Origin: Oscillospiraceae bacterium
GTDB taxonomy: Bacteria > Bacillota > Clostridia > Oscillospirales > Ruminococcaceae
DNA: 19,266 nucleotides
Assembly: GCA_900757485.1 (NCBI GenBank)
Contig: CAAEOA010000157.1
Coordinates: 1-19,266 of the forward strand
Reading direction: 5' to 3'
The notes beneath the pieces were generated by a model. That model was not told the DNA's origin. It saw only the letters and a program-made list of their open reading frames with translations, and ran no database searches. How positions within the stretch are numbered: position 1 is the first letter of the stretch; the number at the start of each line of letters is the position of its first letter. Made by a program: the position numbers and the translations under genes. Shown here piece after piece: positions 1 to 6,214 of the stretch.

Positions 1-699
1 GGTGATTTGGCACCGGATCAAGTGACGCCGGCAATACTCAAAGAAAAAAAGAATATCTTAAATGCTTACGGTATCAAAATTTCAGCCATCTGCGGTGATT
101 TGGGCGGACATGGCTTCGAAAATAAAGAGGAAAATGCTGCCCGTGTGGAAAAATCTAAAAAAATTGTGGATACTGCTTTGAATTTAGGAACGAACATTAT
201 TACTACACACATTGGAGTAGTGCCGGAGGATATTCATAGTGAGAAATATAAAACGATGCAAGAGGCTTGTAATCAGTTGGCAGAGTATGCCAATCAAAAT
301 AATGCATATTTTGCAGTAGAAACAGGTCCGGAACCGGCTGATCGGTTAAAGAAATTTTTGGATGGATTAAGCTCTAAGGGGGTAGCAGTCAACTTTGACC
401 CGGCAAATCTGATTATGCTGTCGGGGGATGATCCTGTCGCCGCGGTGGATATATTAAAAGATTATATTGTCCATACCCATGCCAAGGATGGCGTAAAGCT
501 GGAGAGAACAAAAGCGAATCCGGAACAAACCTATTTGGAACTTCCGCTCGGAATGGGATTTGTAGATTTCCCGCGTTATTTGAAAGCTTTGTCGGATATT
601 GATTATCATGGGTATCTTACCATTGAACGAGAAGTAGGCGAAAATCCGGCGGCAGATATTAAGATGGCGGTTACATTTTTAAAGCAATGTATAAAATAA
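1..699 (+). CDS. Sugar phosphate isomerase/epimerase, TIM barrel (5' partial)
   Basis: This is the C-terminal part of a xylose-isomerase-like TIM-barrel protein (AP endonuclease 2 superfamily). These enzymes isomerise or epimerise sugars or sugar phosphates with a divalent metal. The reading frame is open to the first base of the window, so the start lies upstream and the in-frame TTG at base 7 is not a credible start. The expected metal ligands can be seen in order: Glu in AVETGPEP, Asp in VNFDPAN, His in VHTHAKDG and the late Glu in LTIEREVG. The TTHIG strand also fits the family. About 233 residues are present, against roughly 270-300 for a full protein. Substrate cannot be read from sequence. 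Its neighbours are sugar genes, which supports a carbohydrate role. A related inosose isomerase/dehydratase activity is possible. Confidence 0.85.
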   Translation, partial: GDLAPDQVTPAILKEKKNILNAYGIKISAICGDLGGHGFENKEENAARVEKSKKIVDTALNLGTNIITTHIGVVPEDIHSEKYKTMQEACNQLAEYANQNNAYFAVETGPEPADRLKKFLDGLSSKGVAVNFDPANLIMLSGDDPVAAVDILKDYIVHTHAKDGVKLERTKANPEQTYLELPLGMGFVDFPRYLKALSDIDYHGYLTIEREVGENPAADIKMAVTFLKQCIK

Positions 700-988
700 A
701 AAGCGGTTCGGATGTTGAATAAGAATAGCGGGTGAAGTGCTTTTAAGGTTTTCTTCCAATCATGAATTGATTATCTTTCCTATCATGTTCTCCGAAACTT
801 TACGGATTGTTTTGTTGTCAAAAAAGGACAAGAATTTTTATATGAAACGGCAAAAATGATAAAACAATGAAATTTTGTATTGACTGACAAGCAATATTAT
901 GATATTACTATAAACAAAATATGCTTCATGTTATTTTAAGATGGAGCCGGTTTGTTTGTATCATTTTAAATATAAGCGGAGTGATGAC
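700..988. other. Intergenic region between epimerase and SGNH hydrolase
   Basis: This 289-base AT-rich gap holds no credible gene. It contains a weak stem just after the epimerase stop (AAAAGC at 699-704 with GCTTTT at 739-744), a short hairpin TTGTC/GACAA (815-819 and 827-831) followed by a T-rich stretch, an ATGAAACGG motif at 842-850, and the hydrolase promoter at 880-908. I see no recognisable riboswitch. Confidence 0.5.
880..908 (+). promoter_or_regulatory. Predicted sigma-A-type promoter of the SGNH hydrolase
   Basis: TTGACT at 880-885 is separated by 17 bases from TATTAC at 903-908. The -35 matches 5 of 6 consensus bases and the -10 matches 4 of 6. The predicted start lies about 75 bases before the ATG at 989, which implies the hydrolase is transcribed separately from the epimerase upstream. 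Confidence 0.55.
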
Positions 989-1645
989 ATGAATTTAAAG
1001 GGAAGTAAAATTAATTTTTTAGGGGATAGCATTACCGAAGGTCACGGAACCAGCGCAACGGAAAAGCGTTTCACCGATTTGGTTGCACAACGATACGGCG
1101 CAGAATGCCGAAATTACGGAATTGGAGGTACTCGTATCGCATTGCAGCATACGCCTTCTGCTGAGCCTATTTGGGATCAGAATTTCTCCTCTCGTGTGGA
1201 CGGGATGAATCCGGATGCCGATGCAATAGTAGTGTTCGGCGGGACCAATGATTTCGGTCACGGAGATGTACCGCTCGGGAAAATGGAAGATCGGACGGCG
1301 GATACCTTTTACGGCGCGCTGCATGTTTTGTTTACATCATTAATCAACAAATATCCGGAGGCAAAAATTGTGATGGCTACGCCATTGCACCGTTGTAATG
1401 AAGATAATCTGCGGGGGGATGGCAATAAGAAGGAGGATGTCGGGACTTTGTATCGTTATGTTGCAATCATCCGTGAAGTGGCAGAATACTACTCCATTCC
1501 GGTGTTGGATTTGTTCGCCTGTTCCGGATTGCAGCCGTGTGTGCCGATTATCCAGCAGAAATATTTGCCGGACGGATTACATCCGAATGATGCGGGACAT
1601 GAAATTTTGGCGGAGAAAATTGCCGGATTTTTAATGTCTTTATAA
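989..1645 (+). CDS. SGNH/GDSL-family hydrolase
   Basis: This 218-residue protein belongs to the SGNH hydrolase superfamily, whose members include lipases, acyl-CoA thioesterases and carbohydrate acetylesterases. Block I is FLGDSITEGHG, with Ser14 as the nucleophile. The block III GGTND motif covers residues 84-88. The block V DGLHPND places Asp195 and His198 as the rest of the catalytic triad. There is no signal peptide or membrane segment, so it should act in the cytoplasm. I chose the ATG at 989 because GGAG lies at 978-981 and the family N-terminus (KINFLGDSITEG) follows at once; an in-frame ATG at 941 adds 16 unlikely residues. The sugar-gene context makes removal of an acetyl group from an imported carbohydrate plausible, but that is inference. 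Confidence 0.9.
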   Translation: MNLKGSKINFLGDSITEGHGTSATEKRFTDLVAQRYGAECRNYGIGGTRIALQHTPSAEPIWDQNFSSRVDGMNPDADAIVVFGGTNDFGHGDVPLGKMEDRTADTFYGALHVLFTSLINKYPEAKIVMATPLHRCNEDNLRGDGNKKEDVGTLYRYVAIIREVAEYYSIPVLDLFACSGLQPCVPIIQQKYLPDGLHPNDAGHEILAEKIAGFLMSL

Positions 1646-1679
1646 TATCCTTGCAGAGCAATTCAAAACAATGTATGCA

Positions 1680-1723
1680 AAACAGCACTTTTTACGCTAT
1701 TCATAGCGTAAAAAGTGCTGTTT
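1680..1723. terminator. Bidirectional intrinsic terminator between hydrolase and transaldolase
   Basis: This is a perfect inverted repeat with 21-base arms at 1680-1700 and 1703-1723 and a 2-base centre. T-rich runs flank it on both strands. It sits between two convergent genes (stops at 1645 on + and 1760 on -), so it can end both transcripts. Confidence 0.85.
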
Positions 1724-1759
1724 GTACTATAAAACGTTTTATATATTTGATATCGAATA

Positions 1760-2407
1760 TTACATCTTTGGGACATTTTCCCAATCTTTTAGGAATTTTT
1801 CAATTCCACTGGTTGTGAGAGGATGGTTGATCATCAGCATAATCACGTTATACGGAACGGTGGCAATATCACATCCGGCTTTTGCCGCCTCAATGACGTG
1901 GATCGGATTGCGGATGCTTGCTGCTATAATTTCAGTTTCAATTCCATGAATGGAAAAGATATCTGCAATATCATGAATCAAAATCATGCCATCCGAGCCG
2001 ATATCATCCAATCTGCCCAAAAAGGGACTGACAAAGCTGGCTCCGGCACGGGCTGCCAGCAAAGCTTGCGCCGCAGAGAAAATCAGCGTTACATTTGTTT
2101 TGATTCCTTTTTCTGCAAGAATTTTGACTGCTTTTAATCCCTCTGCACACATTGGAATTTTAATGACAATATTCTTGTGGATTTTCGCAAGCTCCAATGC
2201 TTCTGACACCATACCGTCATGCTCTAAAGAGATGACTTCGGCGGAGATCGGACCATCTACGATAGAGGTGATTTCTTTTACAACCTCTTTAAAATCCCGA
2301 CCTTCTTTCGCAACTAAGCTGGGGTTTGTCGTTACGCCGCAAATAACCCCCAGATCGTTTGCCTCCCTGATGTAGTCTACGTTTGCAGTATCAATGAATA
2401 ATTTCAT
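1760..2407 (-). CDS. Transaldolase / fructose-6-phosphate aldolase-like (TalC/FSA family)
   Basis: This 215-residue class I aldolase belongs to the short transaldolase family (TalC, FSA, MipB). Family members transfer a dihydroxyacetone unit between sugar phosphates or cleave fructose 6-phosphate. The N-terminus MKLFIDTANVDYI is canonical. The substrate-binding VTTNPSLVAKEGR follows at about residues 25-37. The Schiff-base lysine is Lys83 in IVIKIPM. The strands TNVTLIFSAAQA and FVSPFLGR complete the barrel. Length is normal. No clear Shine-Dalgarno precedes the ATG at 2407, which is unusual here, but the family N-terminus fixes the start. It follows the SIS isomerase on the same strand after 147 bases that contain a long hairpin. 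Transaldolase and FSA activity cannot be told apart by reading alone. Confidence 0.93.
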   Translation of the reverse strand: MKLFIDTANVDYIREANDLGVICGVTTNPSLVAKEGRDFKEVVKEITSIVDGPISAEVISLEHDGMVSEALELAKIHKNIVIKIPMCAEGLKAVKILAEKGIKTNVTLIFSAAQALLAARAGASFVSPFLGRLDDIGSDGMILIHDIADIFSIHGIETEIIAASIRNPIHVIEAAKAGCDIATVPYNVIMLMINHPLTTSGIEKFLKDWENVPKM

Positions 2408-2480
2408 TTTGCGGGAAATATCATTTTCTTACATGAAAAATAATACTCCCTTCACCAACCTTTCTGTGTATTTTTTGGAA

Positions 2481-2550
2481 GTGTCGGTTTCATTCCGCTT
2501 GTAAATGACCGAAATAAAGAGTCAGACGGTCAATCAACCGGCACTTTTTT
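2481..2550 (+). terminator. Rightward hairpin plus T-run between isomerase and transaldolase
   Basis: Outer arms 2481-2489 (GTGTCGGTT) and 2536-2544 (AACCGGCAC) pair over 9 bases with one G-U pair. An inner stem GACCG (2507-2511) pairs with CGGTC (2527-2531). Six T residues follow at 2545-2550. Both the wobble pair and the T-run favour a + strand RNA, which would be antisense to the intercistronic leader. It may end antisense transcription or be the 3' end of a small RNA. No convincing + strand promoter was found just upstream. Confidence 0.4.
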
Positions 2551-2554
2551 CACC

Positions 2555-3184
2555 TTATTTAAAAAATTCAGCTTCCAGTACGGCGCAGATGCAGTGGTAT
2601 ACCGGCAAATGCAGTTCTTGTACTTTAAATGTTTCGGTTTCCGGCACTTGAATGCAGCAGTCGCATAAGTCGGCTAGTTTCCCGCCGCCCATGCCGGTTA
2701 AGCCGATTACCTTGAGACCGCGTGCTTTTGCAGTAATTGCTGCTTCGCAGATATTTTTTGCATTTCCGGAGGTGGATAATCCAACGAAAACATCTTCCGG
2801 CTTTCCCAATGCCATTACCAGCTGCGCATAAACGGCGTCCGGATCTACATCGTTGCAAAACGCGGTGGAAAGCGCCGAGAATGCCGGCAGGGGCAACGCC
2901 GGTATGCCGTATTGCAGCTGTCCGGCAAGAATCGCACCGTTTTCATAGGGGGAAAAGGCTTGTTTGTCGGTATCGGTCAGCGGCCGCTTGTTTAGAAATC
3001 CCTTTAACAATTCACCTGAGATGTGTTCACAATCGGCACAGCTTCCTCCGTTTCCGGCAAGTAATATCTTGTTGCCCTTTTTCATTGCTTCTGTTAAGAT
3101 TTGACAACTTATTTTCACTTCTCGGACACATGAGTTTAAAGCCGGATAGCGCTCGGTTAATTCGGTAAATAAATTTTCTTTCAC
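2555..3184 (-). CDS. SIS-domain phosphosugar isomerase, GmhA-like (sedoheptulose-7-phosphate isomerase family)
   Basis: This 209-residue protein is a single SIS domain of the GmhA/DiaA group. GmhA interconverts sedoheptulose 7-phosphate and D-glycero-D-manno-heptose 7-phosphate. The phosphate-binding NGGSCADCEH covers residues 45-54, and the second phosphate loop is LSTSGNAKN. The four GmhA metal-ligand positions appear conserved: His54, Glu58, Gln189 and His197, the last two in QELHLPVYH. This separates it from DiaA-like non-enzymes. The start is a GTG with AAGGAAG upstream. It is the first gene of a leftward pair with the transaldolase and diverges from the ROK regulator, the likely controller. 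No HldE or GmhB partner is in the window, so a catabolic role with the ROK kinase fits better than heptose-nucleotide synthesis. Another aldose phosphate is possible as substrate. Confidence 0.85.
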   Translation of the reverse strand: MKENLFTELTERYPALNSCVREVKISCQILTEAMKKGNKILLAGNGGSCADCEHISGELLKGFLNKRPLTDTDKQAFSPYENGAILAGQLQYGIPALPLPAFSALSTAFCNDVDPDAVYAQLVMALGKPEDVFVGLSTSGNAKNICEAAITAKARGLKVIGLTGMGGGKLADLCDCCIQVPETETFKVQELHLPVYHCICAVLEAEFFK

Positions 3185-3205
3185 AGTGTTTCTTCCTTTC
3201 TTATG

Positions 3206-3236
3206 GATATAAAAACAGATGGGGCACCCGGGTCAA
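3206..3236 (-). promoter_or_regulatory. Possible leftward promoter of the isomerase-transaldolase pair
   Basis: On the minus strand TTGACC (3236-3231) precedes TATATC (3211-3206) with a 19-base spacer, longer than ideal. An 8-base palindrome ACCCGGGT covers the -35 at 3226-3233. The promoter sits back to back with the ROK regulator promoter, so one bound protein could affect both. Confidence 0.4.
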
Positions 3237-3262
3237 CAGAATTTTGAAAAAAGATTTTGTAT

Positions 3263-3291
3263 TTGACATCGGCATGTCGGCGTGCTACCAT
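3263..3291 (+). promoter_or_regulatory. Predicted promoter of the ROK regulator with overlapping inverted repeat
   Basis: TTGACA (3263-3268) and TACCAT (3286-3291) are exactly 17 bases apart. An inverted repeat GACAT-CGGC-ATGTC (3265-3278) overlaps the -35 and could be an autoregulatory operator. The promoter lies inside the longest open frame from 3244, which argues for the later ATG at 3322. Confidence 0.65.
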
Positions 3292-3321
3292 GATATAAAA
3301 ACATCAAAAGGAGCTGGGCTG

Positions 3322-4536
3322 ATGTCAGGACAGGCAAAAAGAACTGTAACTCACCGACAGGAAATGAAATATGAAAATCAGAGAAAAATATTGAACATCG
3401 TAAACGAAAATCCGGCATCTCGCATTGAATTAGTCGGGAAAACCGGGCTGACACAAGCATCGGTCAGTATTATCGTTGATGAATTGATCACAGACGGTCT
3501 TCTTTATGACACTGAAATATCATCAGACAATACATCGCTTGGACGGAAACCTACATTGCTGGAGATTAATTCGAATTGGGGATATGTGATTGGAATCAGC
3601 ATTGATCGAGATGGAATCGATGTCGGTATCGCCAATTTAAAAGGACAGGTTATTGACAGCTGTCCTCGTTTTGAAACAACTCCCGATTATACCAAGTGCC
3701 TTGATTTGGTCGCACGAAAGGTCTCTGAGCTGATAAACCGTAATCATGATATAGAATCTAAAATCATTGCCGTTGGGGTGGCAGTCCCCGGTCCCTCCGA
3801 TTCCGAAAACGGAAAGCTTTTAAATCCTCCCGGCTTTTTCTTGAGCTGGCATAATCTTGATTTGTACCATGAGCTTACACATCGTTTACATTTTCCTGTA
3901 TATATGGAGCATAACAGTCTTGCCTTTGCAAAAGCGGAAAAAAGTATGGGGATCGGTAAGCAGTATGATAGTTTTGTTTTATTTAATGTCAGTGCCGGCT
4001 TCGGTGCGGGACTGGTGTTAAACCGCAAGGTGTATTCAGGTAAAAACGGTTTCGGAGGAGAAACCGGTCATACTTCCATTGACATGAACGGCAGGCTATG
4101 CTCTTGCGGAAACCGCGGTTGTATAGAGCTTTATGCTTCTACCGCTGCTATTCTATATGAAATCAATCATACCGACCGCAGCATTCGGTCATGGAATGAA
4201 CTGATCGACCTTGCCTACGACGGCGATGCACTGTGCACACGGTATGTTTCGCTGGAAGCGGATTATTTGGGGCATGTTATTATCAATATGAATAATATGC
4301 TTGGATTAGACGCTGCAATTTTGACCGGAGAAATTGCATACCGTCCCGAGATGCTACTTCAGAAAATAAAAGAGAAAGTGAACGGGACGATTACTAATCC
4401 CTATCGCAGCGTTGCTGTGCATATTTCTCCGATACAGAATGATGCACGAGTTGTTTCGGGGGCGGCAATTGTCATTGATCGCATCTTCTGTGAGCAGGGA
4501 TATTTGCTGCACCTGAGAGAATCTCGAAAGAAATGA
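3322..4536 (+). CDS. ROK-family transcriptional regulator (NagC/XylR type)
   Basis: This 404-residue repressor has an N-terminal winged helix-turn-helix (about residues 18-65, with LTQASVSIIVDELI as the recognition region) and a C-terminal ROK sugar-binding domain. The domain shows GxETGH (Glu247-His250) and a complete zinc motif Cys260, Cys262, Cys267 (CSCGNRGC). The aspartate used for catalysis in ROK kinases (N-D) is replaced by Ser199 in EHNSLAFA, as expected for a regulator rather than a kinase. I chose ATG 3322 because AAGGAG lies just upstream and the -35/-10 elements lie before it; the frame is open back to 3244. It diverges from the SIS-transaldolase pair, which it probably controls in response to a sugar or sugar phosphate. 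It ends only 11 bases from the convergent kinase gene. Confidence 0.92.
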   Translation: MSGQAKRTVTHRQEMKYENQRKILNIVNENPASRIELVGKTGLTQASVSIIVDELITDGLLYDTEISSDNTSLGRKPTLLEINSNWGYVIGISIDRDGIDVGIANLKGQVIDSCPRFETTPDYTKCLDLVARKVSELINRNHDIESKIIAVGVAVPGPSDSENGKLLNPPGFFLSWHNLDLYHELTHRLHFPVYMEHNSLAFAKAEKSMGIGKQYDSFVLFNVSAGFGAGLVLNRKVYSGKNGFGGETGHTSIDMNGRLCSCGNRGCIELYASTAAILYEINHTDRSIRSWNELIDLAYDGDALCTRYVSLEADYLGHVIINMNNMLGLDAAILTGEIAYRPEMLLQKIKEKVNGTITNPYRSVAVHISPIQNDARVVSGAAIVIDRIFCEQGYLLHLRESRKK

Positions 4537-4547
4537 GCGGTTATTTT

Positions 4548-5534
4548 TTAGAATTGTGATTGTTTCGCCGCACCGTAAGCAGCGGCGGCAAGCGCCGCAA
4601 TGTCTCCGACTTTGTCGCCTAATGCGCTTGTTACGATGCGGCAGTGTCGGTAATTAATCGAAAGGCATTCTTGTTCCATAACCTTGTTGCAGGAATCCCA
4701 CAGCAAATTGTAGCTGCGAGTAAAAATACTTCCGATTGAGATGGCATCAAGGTCTAATAAGTCTATCATAATGCTTAACGCTTTCCCGAGTTTTTCGCCG
4801 CTGATACGGTAAATTTCACGACACAGGGAATCCCCTTGTTCGGCAAGGTCGGCAATTGCTTTGGCGTTGATTGACCTAATATTCCCGCATTCTGTAAGCA
4901 GCCTTGGGTTGTTGCCTGCCGCTGCTTCGCGTATTACCATCATCTGTCCGATTTGCGCAATTCCGCCTCCGCTGCAAAAGCCTTCAAAGGAACCTTGTTT
5001 TCTGTATCCGATCGGCCCGTCTTGCTCCGCTCGTATATGCCCGATTTCTCCCGCCATGTCATTGGAACCGCAATATAGCTGTGAATTAAGGATGAGTCCG
5101 GCGCCAAAACCGGTTCCAAAGGTGAGAAACGCAAAGTTGCTTGTTCCTTTTCCGGAGCCGTATTTCCATTCTGCTATCGCACAGGCATTGGCATCGTTTT
5201 GCAGCGTGGTGTGTACTTTAAATTCTGATTCAAAATGCTCTGTAATGGGAATATTGTCCCATAACGGAAGGTTAGGAGGAGCCAGAATAGTGCCTGTTTT
5301 GGAAGAAAGCGGTCCACCGCATGAAATACCGATACCGCCAAGCGAAACGTTGTTCATTTCAGAGAGCTGTTTATGTAAGGAATTCTGCAAAATCGCAATC
5401 ATATGATCCGGTTGATCGGTCAGCGTATCAAATTTTTCTTTTGACAGAATCTGAAGTTCTCCATTCTCCGCTTCTTTTCCGATACAGGCGGCACATTTAG
5501 TACCGCCGATATCAATACCTGCAAAAATCATCAT
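4548..5534 (-). CDS. ROK-family sugar kinase
   Basis: This 328-residue cytoplasmic kinase phosphorylates a sugar with ATP. The phosphate-1 motif is GIDIGGTK (residues 6-13). The catalytic Asp114 lies in LQNDANACA. TFGTGFGAG (about 138-146) is the phosphate-2/adenosine region, and GEIGH gives Glu163 and His166. The usual ROK zinc motif CxCGxxGC is absent and replaced by GYRKQGSFEGFCSGGG, which marks a distinct ROK subgroup rather than classical glucokinase. Substrate is therefore open: allose, N-acetylmannosamine and heptoses are all possible. The ATG has AAAGGA just upstream. The gene converges with the ROK regulator and has its own promoter at 5701-5729. With the SIS isomerase and the transaldolase it would form a kinase-isomerase-aldolase sequence. 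Confidence 0.9.
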   Translation of the reverse strand: MMIFAGIDIGGTKCAACIGKEAENGELQILSKEKFDTLTDQPDHMIAILQNSLHKQLSEMNNVSLGGIGISCGGPLSSKTGTILAPPNLPLWDNIPITEHFESEFKVHTTLQNDANACAIAEWKYGSGKGTSNFAFLTFGTGFGAGLILNSQLYCGSNDMAGEIGHIRAEQDGPIGYRKQGSFEGFCSGGGIAQIGQMMVIREAAAGNNPRLLTECGNIRSINAKAIADLAEQGDSLCREIYRISGEKLGKALSIMIDLLDLDAISIGSIFTRSYNLLWDSCNKVMEQECLSINYRHCRIVTSALGDKVGDIAALAAAAYGAAKQSQF

Positions 5535-5555
5535 TACAATCCTTTCTGTTTGAAA

Positions 5556-5570
5556 TTACTTCGGTTTCAT
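5556..5570 (-). promoter_or_regulatory. cre-like operator candidate in the kinase leader
   Basis: Read on the minus strand, ATGAAACCGAAGTAA matches the catabolite-responsive element pattern WTGNAANCGNWNNCW except for one base (A instead of C near the end). It lies between the predicted kinase promoter and its ATG, where CcpA binding would block elongation. An 11-base part, AATGAAACCGA, recurs upstream of the transaldolase (2494-2484). It could instead be an operator for the ROK regulator. Confidence 0.35.
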
Positions 5571-5594
5571 TTCAGGAATTACTGTCTGCTGCAT

Positions 5595-5629
5595 CCGTTT
5601 GCCAAGGAGTAAGGGCAAACGGTCTTTTT
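5595..5629 (+). terminator. Rightward terminator-like hairpin upstream of the kinase
   Basis: CCGTTTGCC (5595-5603) pairs perfectly with GGCAAACGG (5614-5622) around a 10-base loop, and TCTTTTT follows on the + strand. No + strand gene ends nearby. It could end the ROK regulator transcript, which meets no obvious terminator before this point. On the minus strand it would be a hairpin in the kinase leader without a T-run. Confidence 0.55.
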
Positions 5630-5700
5630 CATTACCTCTCTTCCTTCGACAGAAAAGCAGAAAAATAATTTTAATCATATTATATAAATGAATTAAGTAT

Positions 5701-5729
5701 ATAATATCTCAATCTTTAAAAAAAGTCAA
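5701..5729 (-). promoter_or_regulatory. Predicted leftward promoter of the ROK kinase
   Basis: On the minus strand TTGACT (5729-5724) precedes TATTAT (5706-5701) with a 17-base spacer, each matching 5 of 6 consensus bases. The predicted start near 5694 leaves a leader of about 160 bases before the kinase ATG. Confidence 0.65.
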
Positions 5730-5925
5730 TACATCATCTTAAAGCATCATCTTTATATCAATTAATTGTTTTATTAATGAATGAATTGTATAAATTAGGA
5801 TGATAATTCTGTAAGAACAGTGTAATTGATAAATATTTTTAGTCGGCATGGAGCCGGACTAGAGCATGAGAAGCAGGATAAAAGCGGGAAAATCAATTCG
5901 ATTTATGAACGATTCGGAAATAATC

Positions 5926-5954
5926 TTGACATTAGGGGCATTTACAATTAAAAT
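5926..5954 (+). promoter_or_regulatory. Distal promoter of the polysaccharide operon
   Basis: A perfect TTGACA (5926-5931) is followed after 17 bases by TAAAAT (5949-5954, 5 of 6). A transcript from here would carry a leader of about 250 bases before the first gene. Confidence 0.65.
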
Positions 5955-6085
5955 AAAATAGTGATTTCATAGGCATTTTACGGATTACATCATACGGAAA
6001 TGTCAAAGTCAGATGAGATATGAACTCTTTTTCTGTGTGATGTGATATCGTTTGGTGTAAATATTTTGGTATTTTGTTTTATAGG

Positions 6086-6114
6086 ATGACAAATGACGAA
6101 AAATGTAGTATAAT
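6086..6114 (+). promoter_or_regulatory. Proximal promoter of the polysaccharide operon
   Basis: ATGACA (6086-6091, 5 of 6) and a perfect TATAAT (6109-6114) are 17 bases apart. Transcription would begin near 6121, about 94 bases before the cytidylyltransferase ATG. Confidence 0.7.
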
Positions 6115-6214
6115 AATTTCACAATTGACGGTTGCATGGTTGCCTGTTTGCCGCGGACCGTTTTATATATCAAGAATGTTTCGGGAATACTAAAAATTAA
6201 AAGAGGGAATTCGT

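Larger units (their letters stand above)
5535..6214. other. 680-base divergent control region between kinase and polysaccharide operon
   Basis: No credible gene is present; the stretch is AT-rich, especially at 5660-5800. It holds the kinase promoter, a rightward terminator-like hairpin, two rightward promoters and an operon leader, all listed separately. A further hairpin AGTCGGC (5841-5847) with GCCGGACT (5853-5860), with a one-base bulge, has no T-run and no assigned role. Confidence 0.7.

Noticed and set aside
941..988. Earlier ATG start for the SGNH hydrolase
   Set aside because: It has no ribosome site, and its 16 extra residues do not resemble the family; the ATG at 989 has GGAG at suitable distance.
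1680..1743. Insertion sequence end or attachment site at the inverted repeats
   Set aside because: No transposase or target duplication is seen; the long stem between convergent genes is explained by termination.
1722..2375. Rightward open frames opposite the transaldolase
   Set aside because: They are antisense shadows of a clear transaldolase gene and show no domain or ribosome site.
3244..3321. N-terminal extension of 26 residues on the ROK regulator
   Set aside because: The stretch contains a consensus promoter (3263-3291), and a good ribosome site precedes the ATG at 3322.
5841..5860. Hairpin AGTCGGC/GCCGGACT as a terminator
   Set aside because: Neither strand has a T-run after the stem; it is left as an unexplained hairpin.
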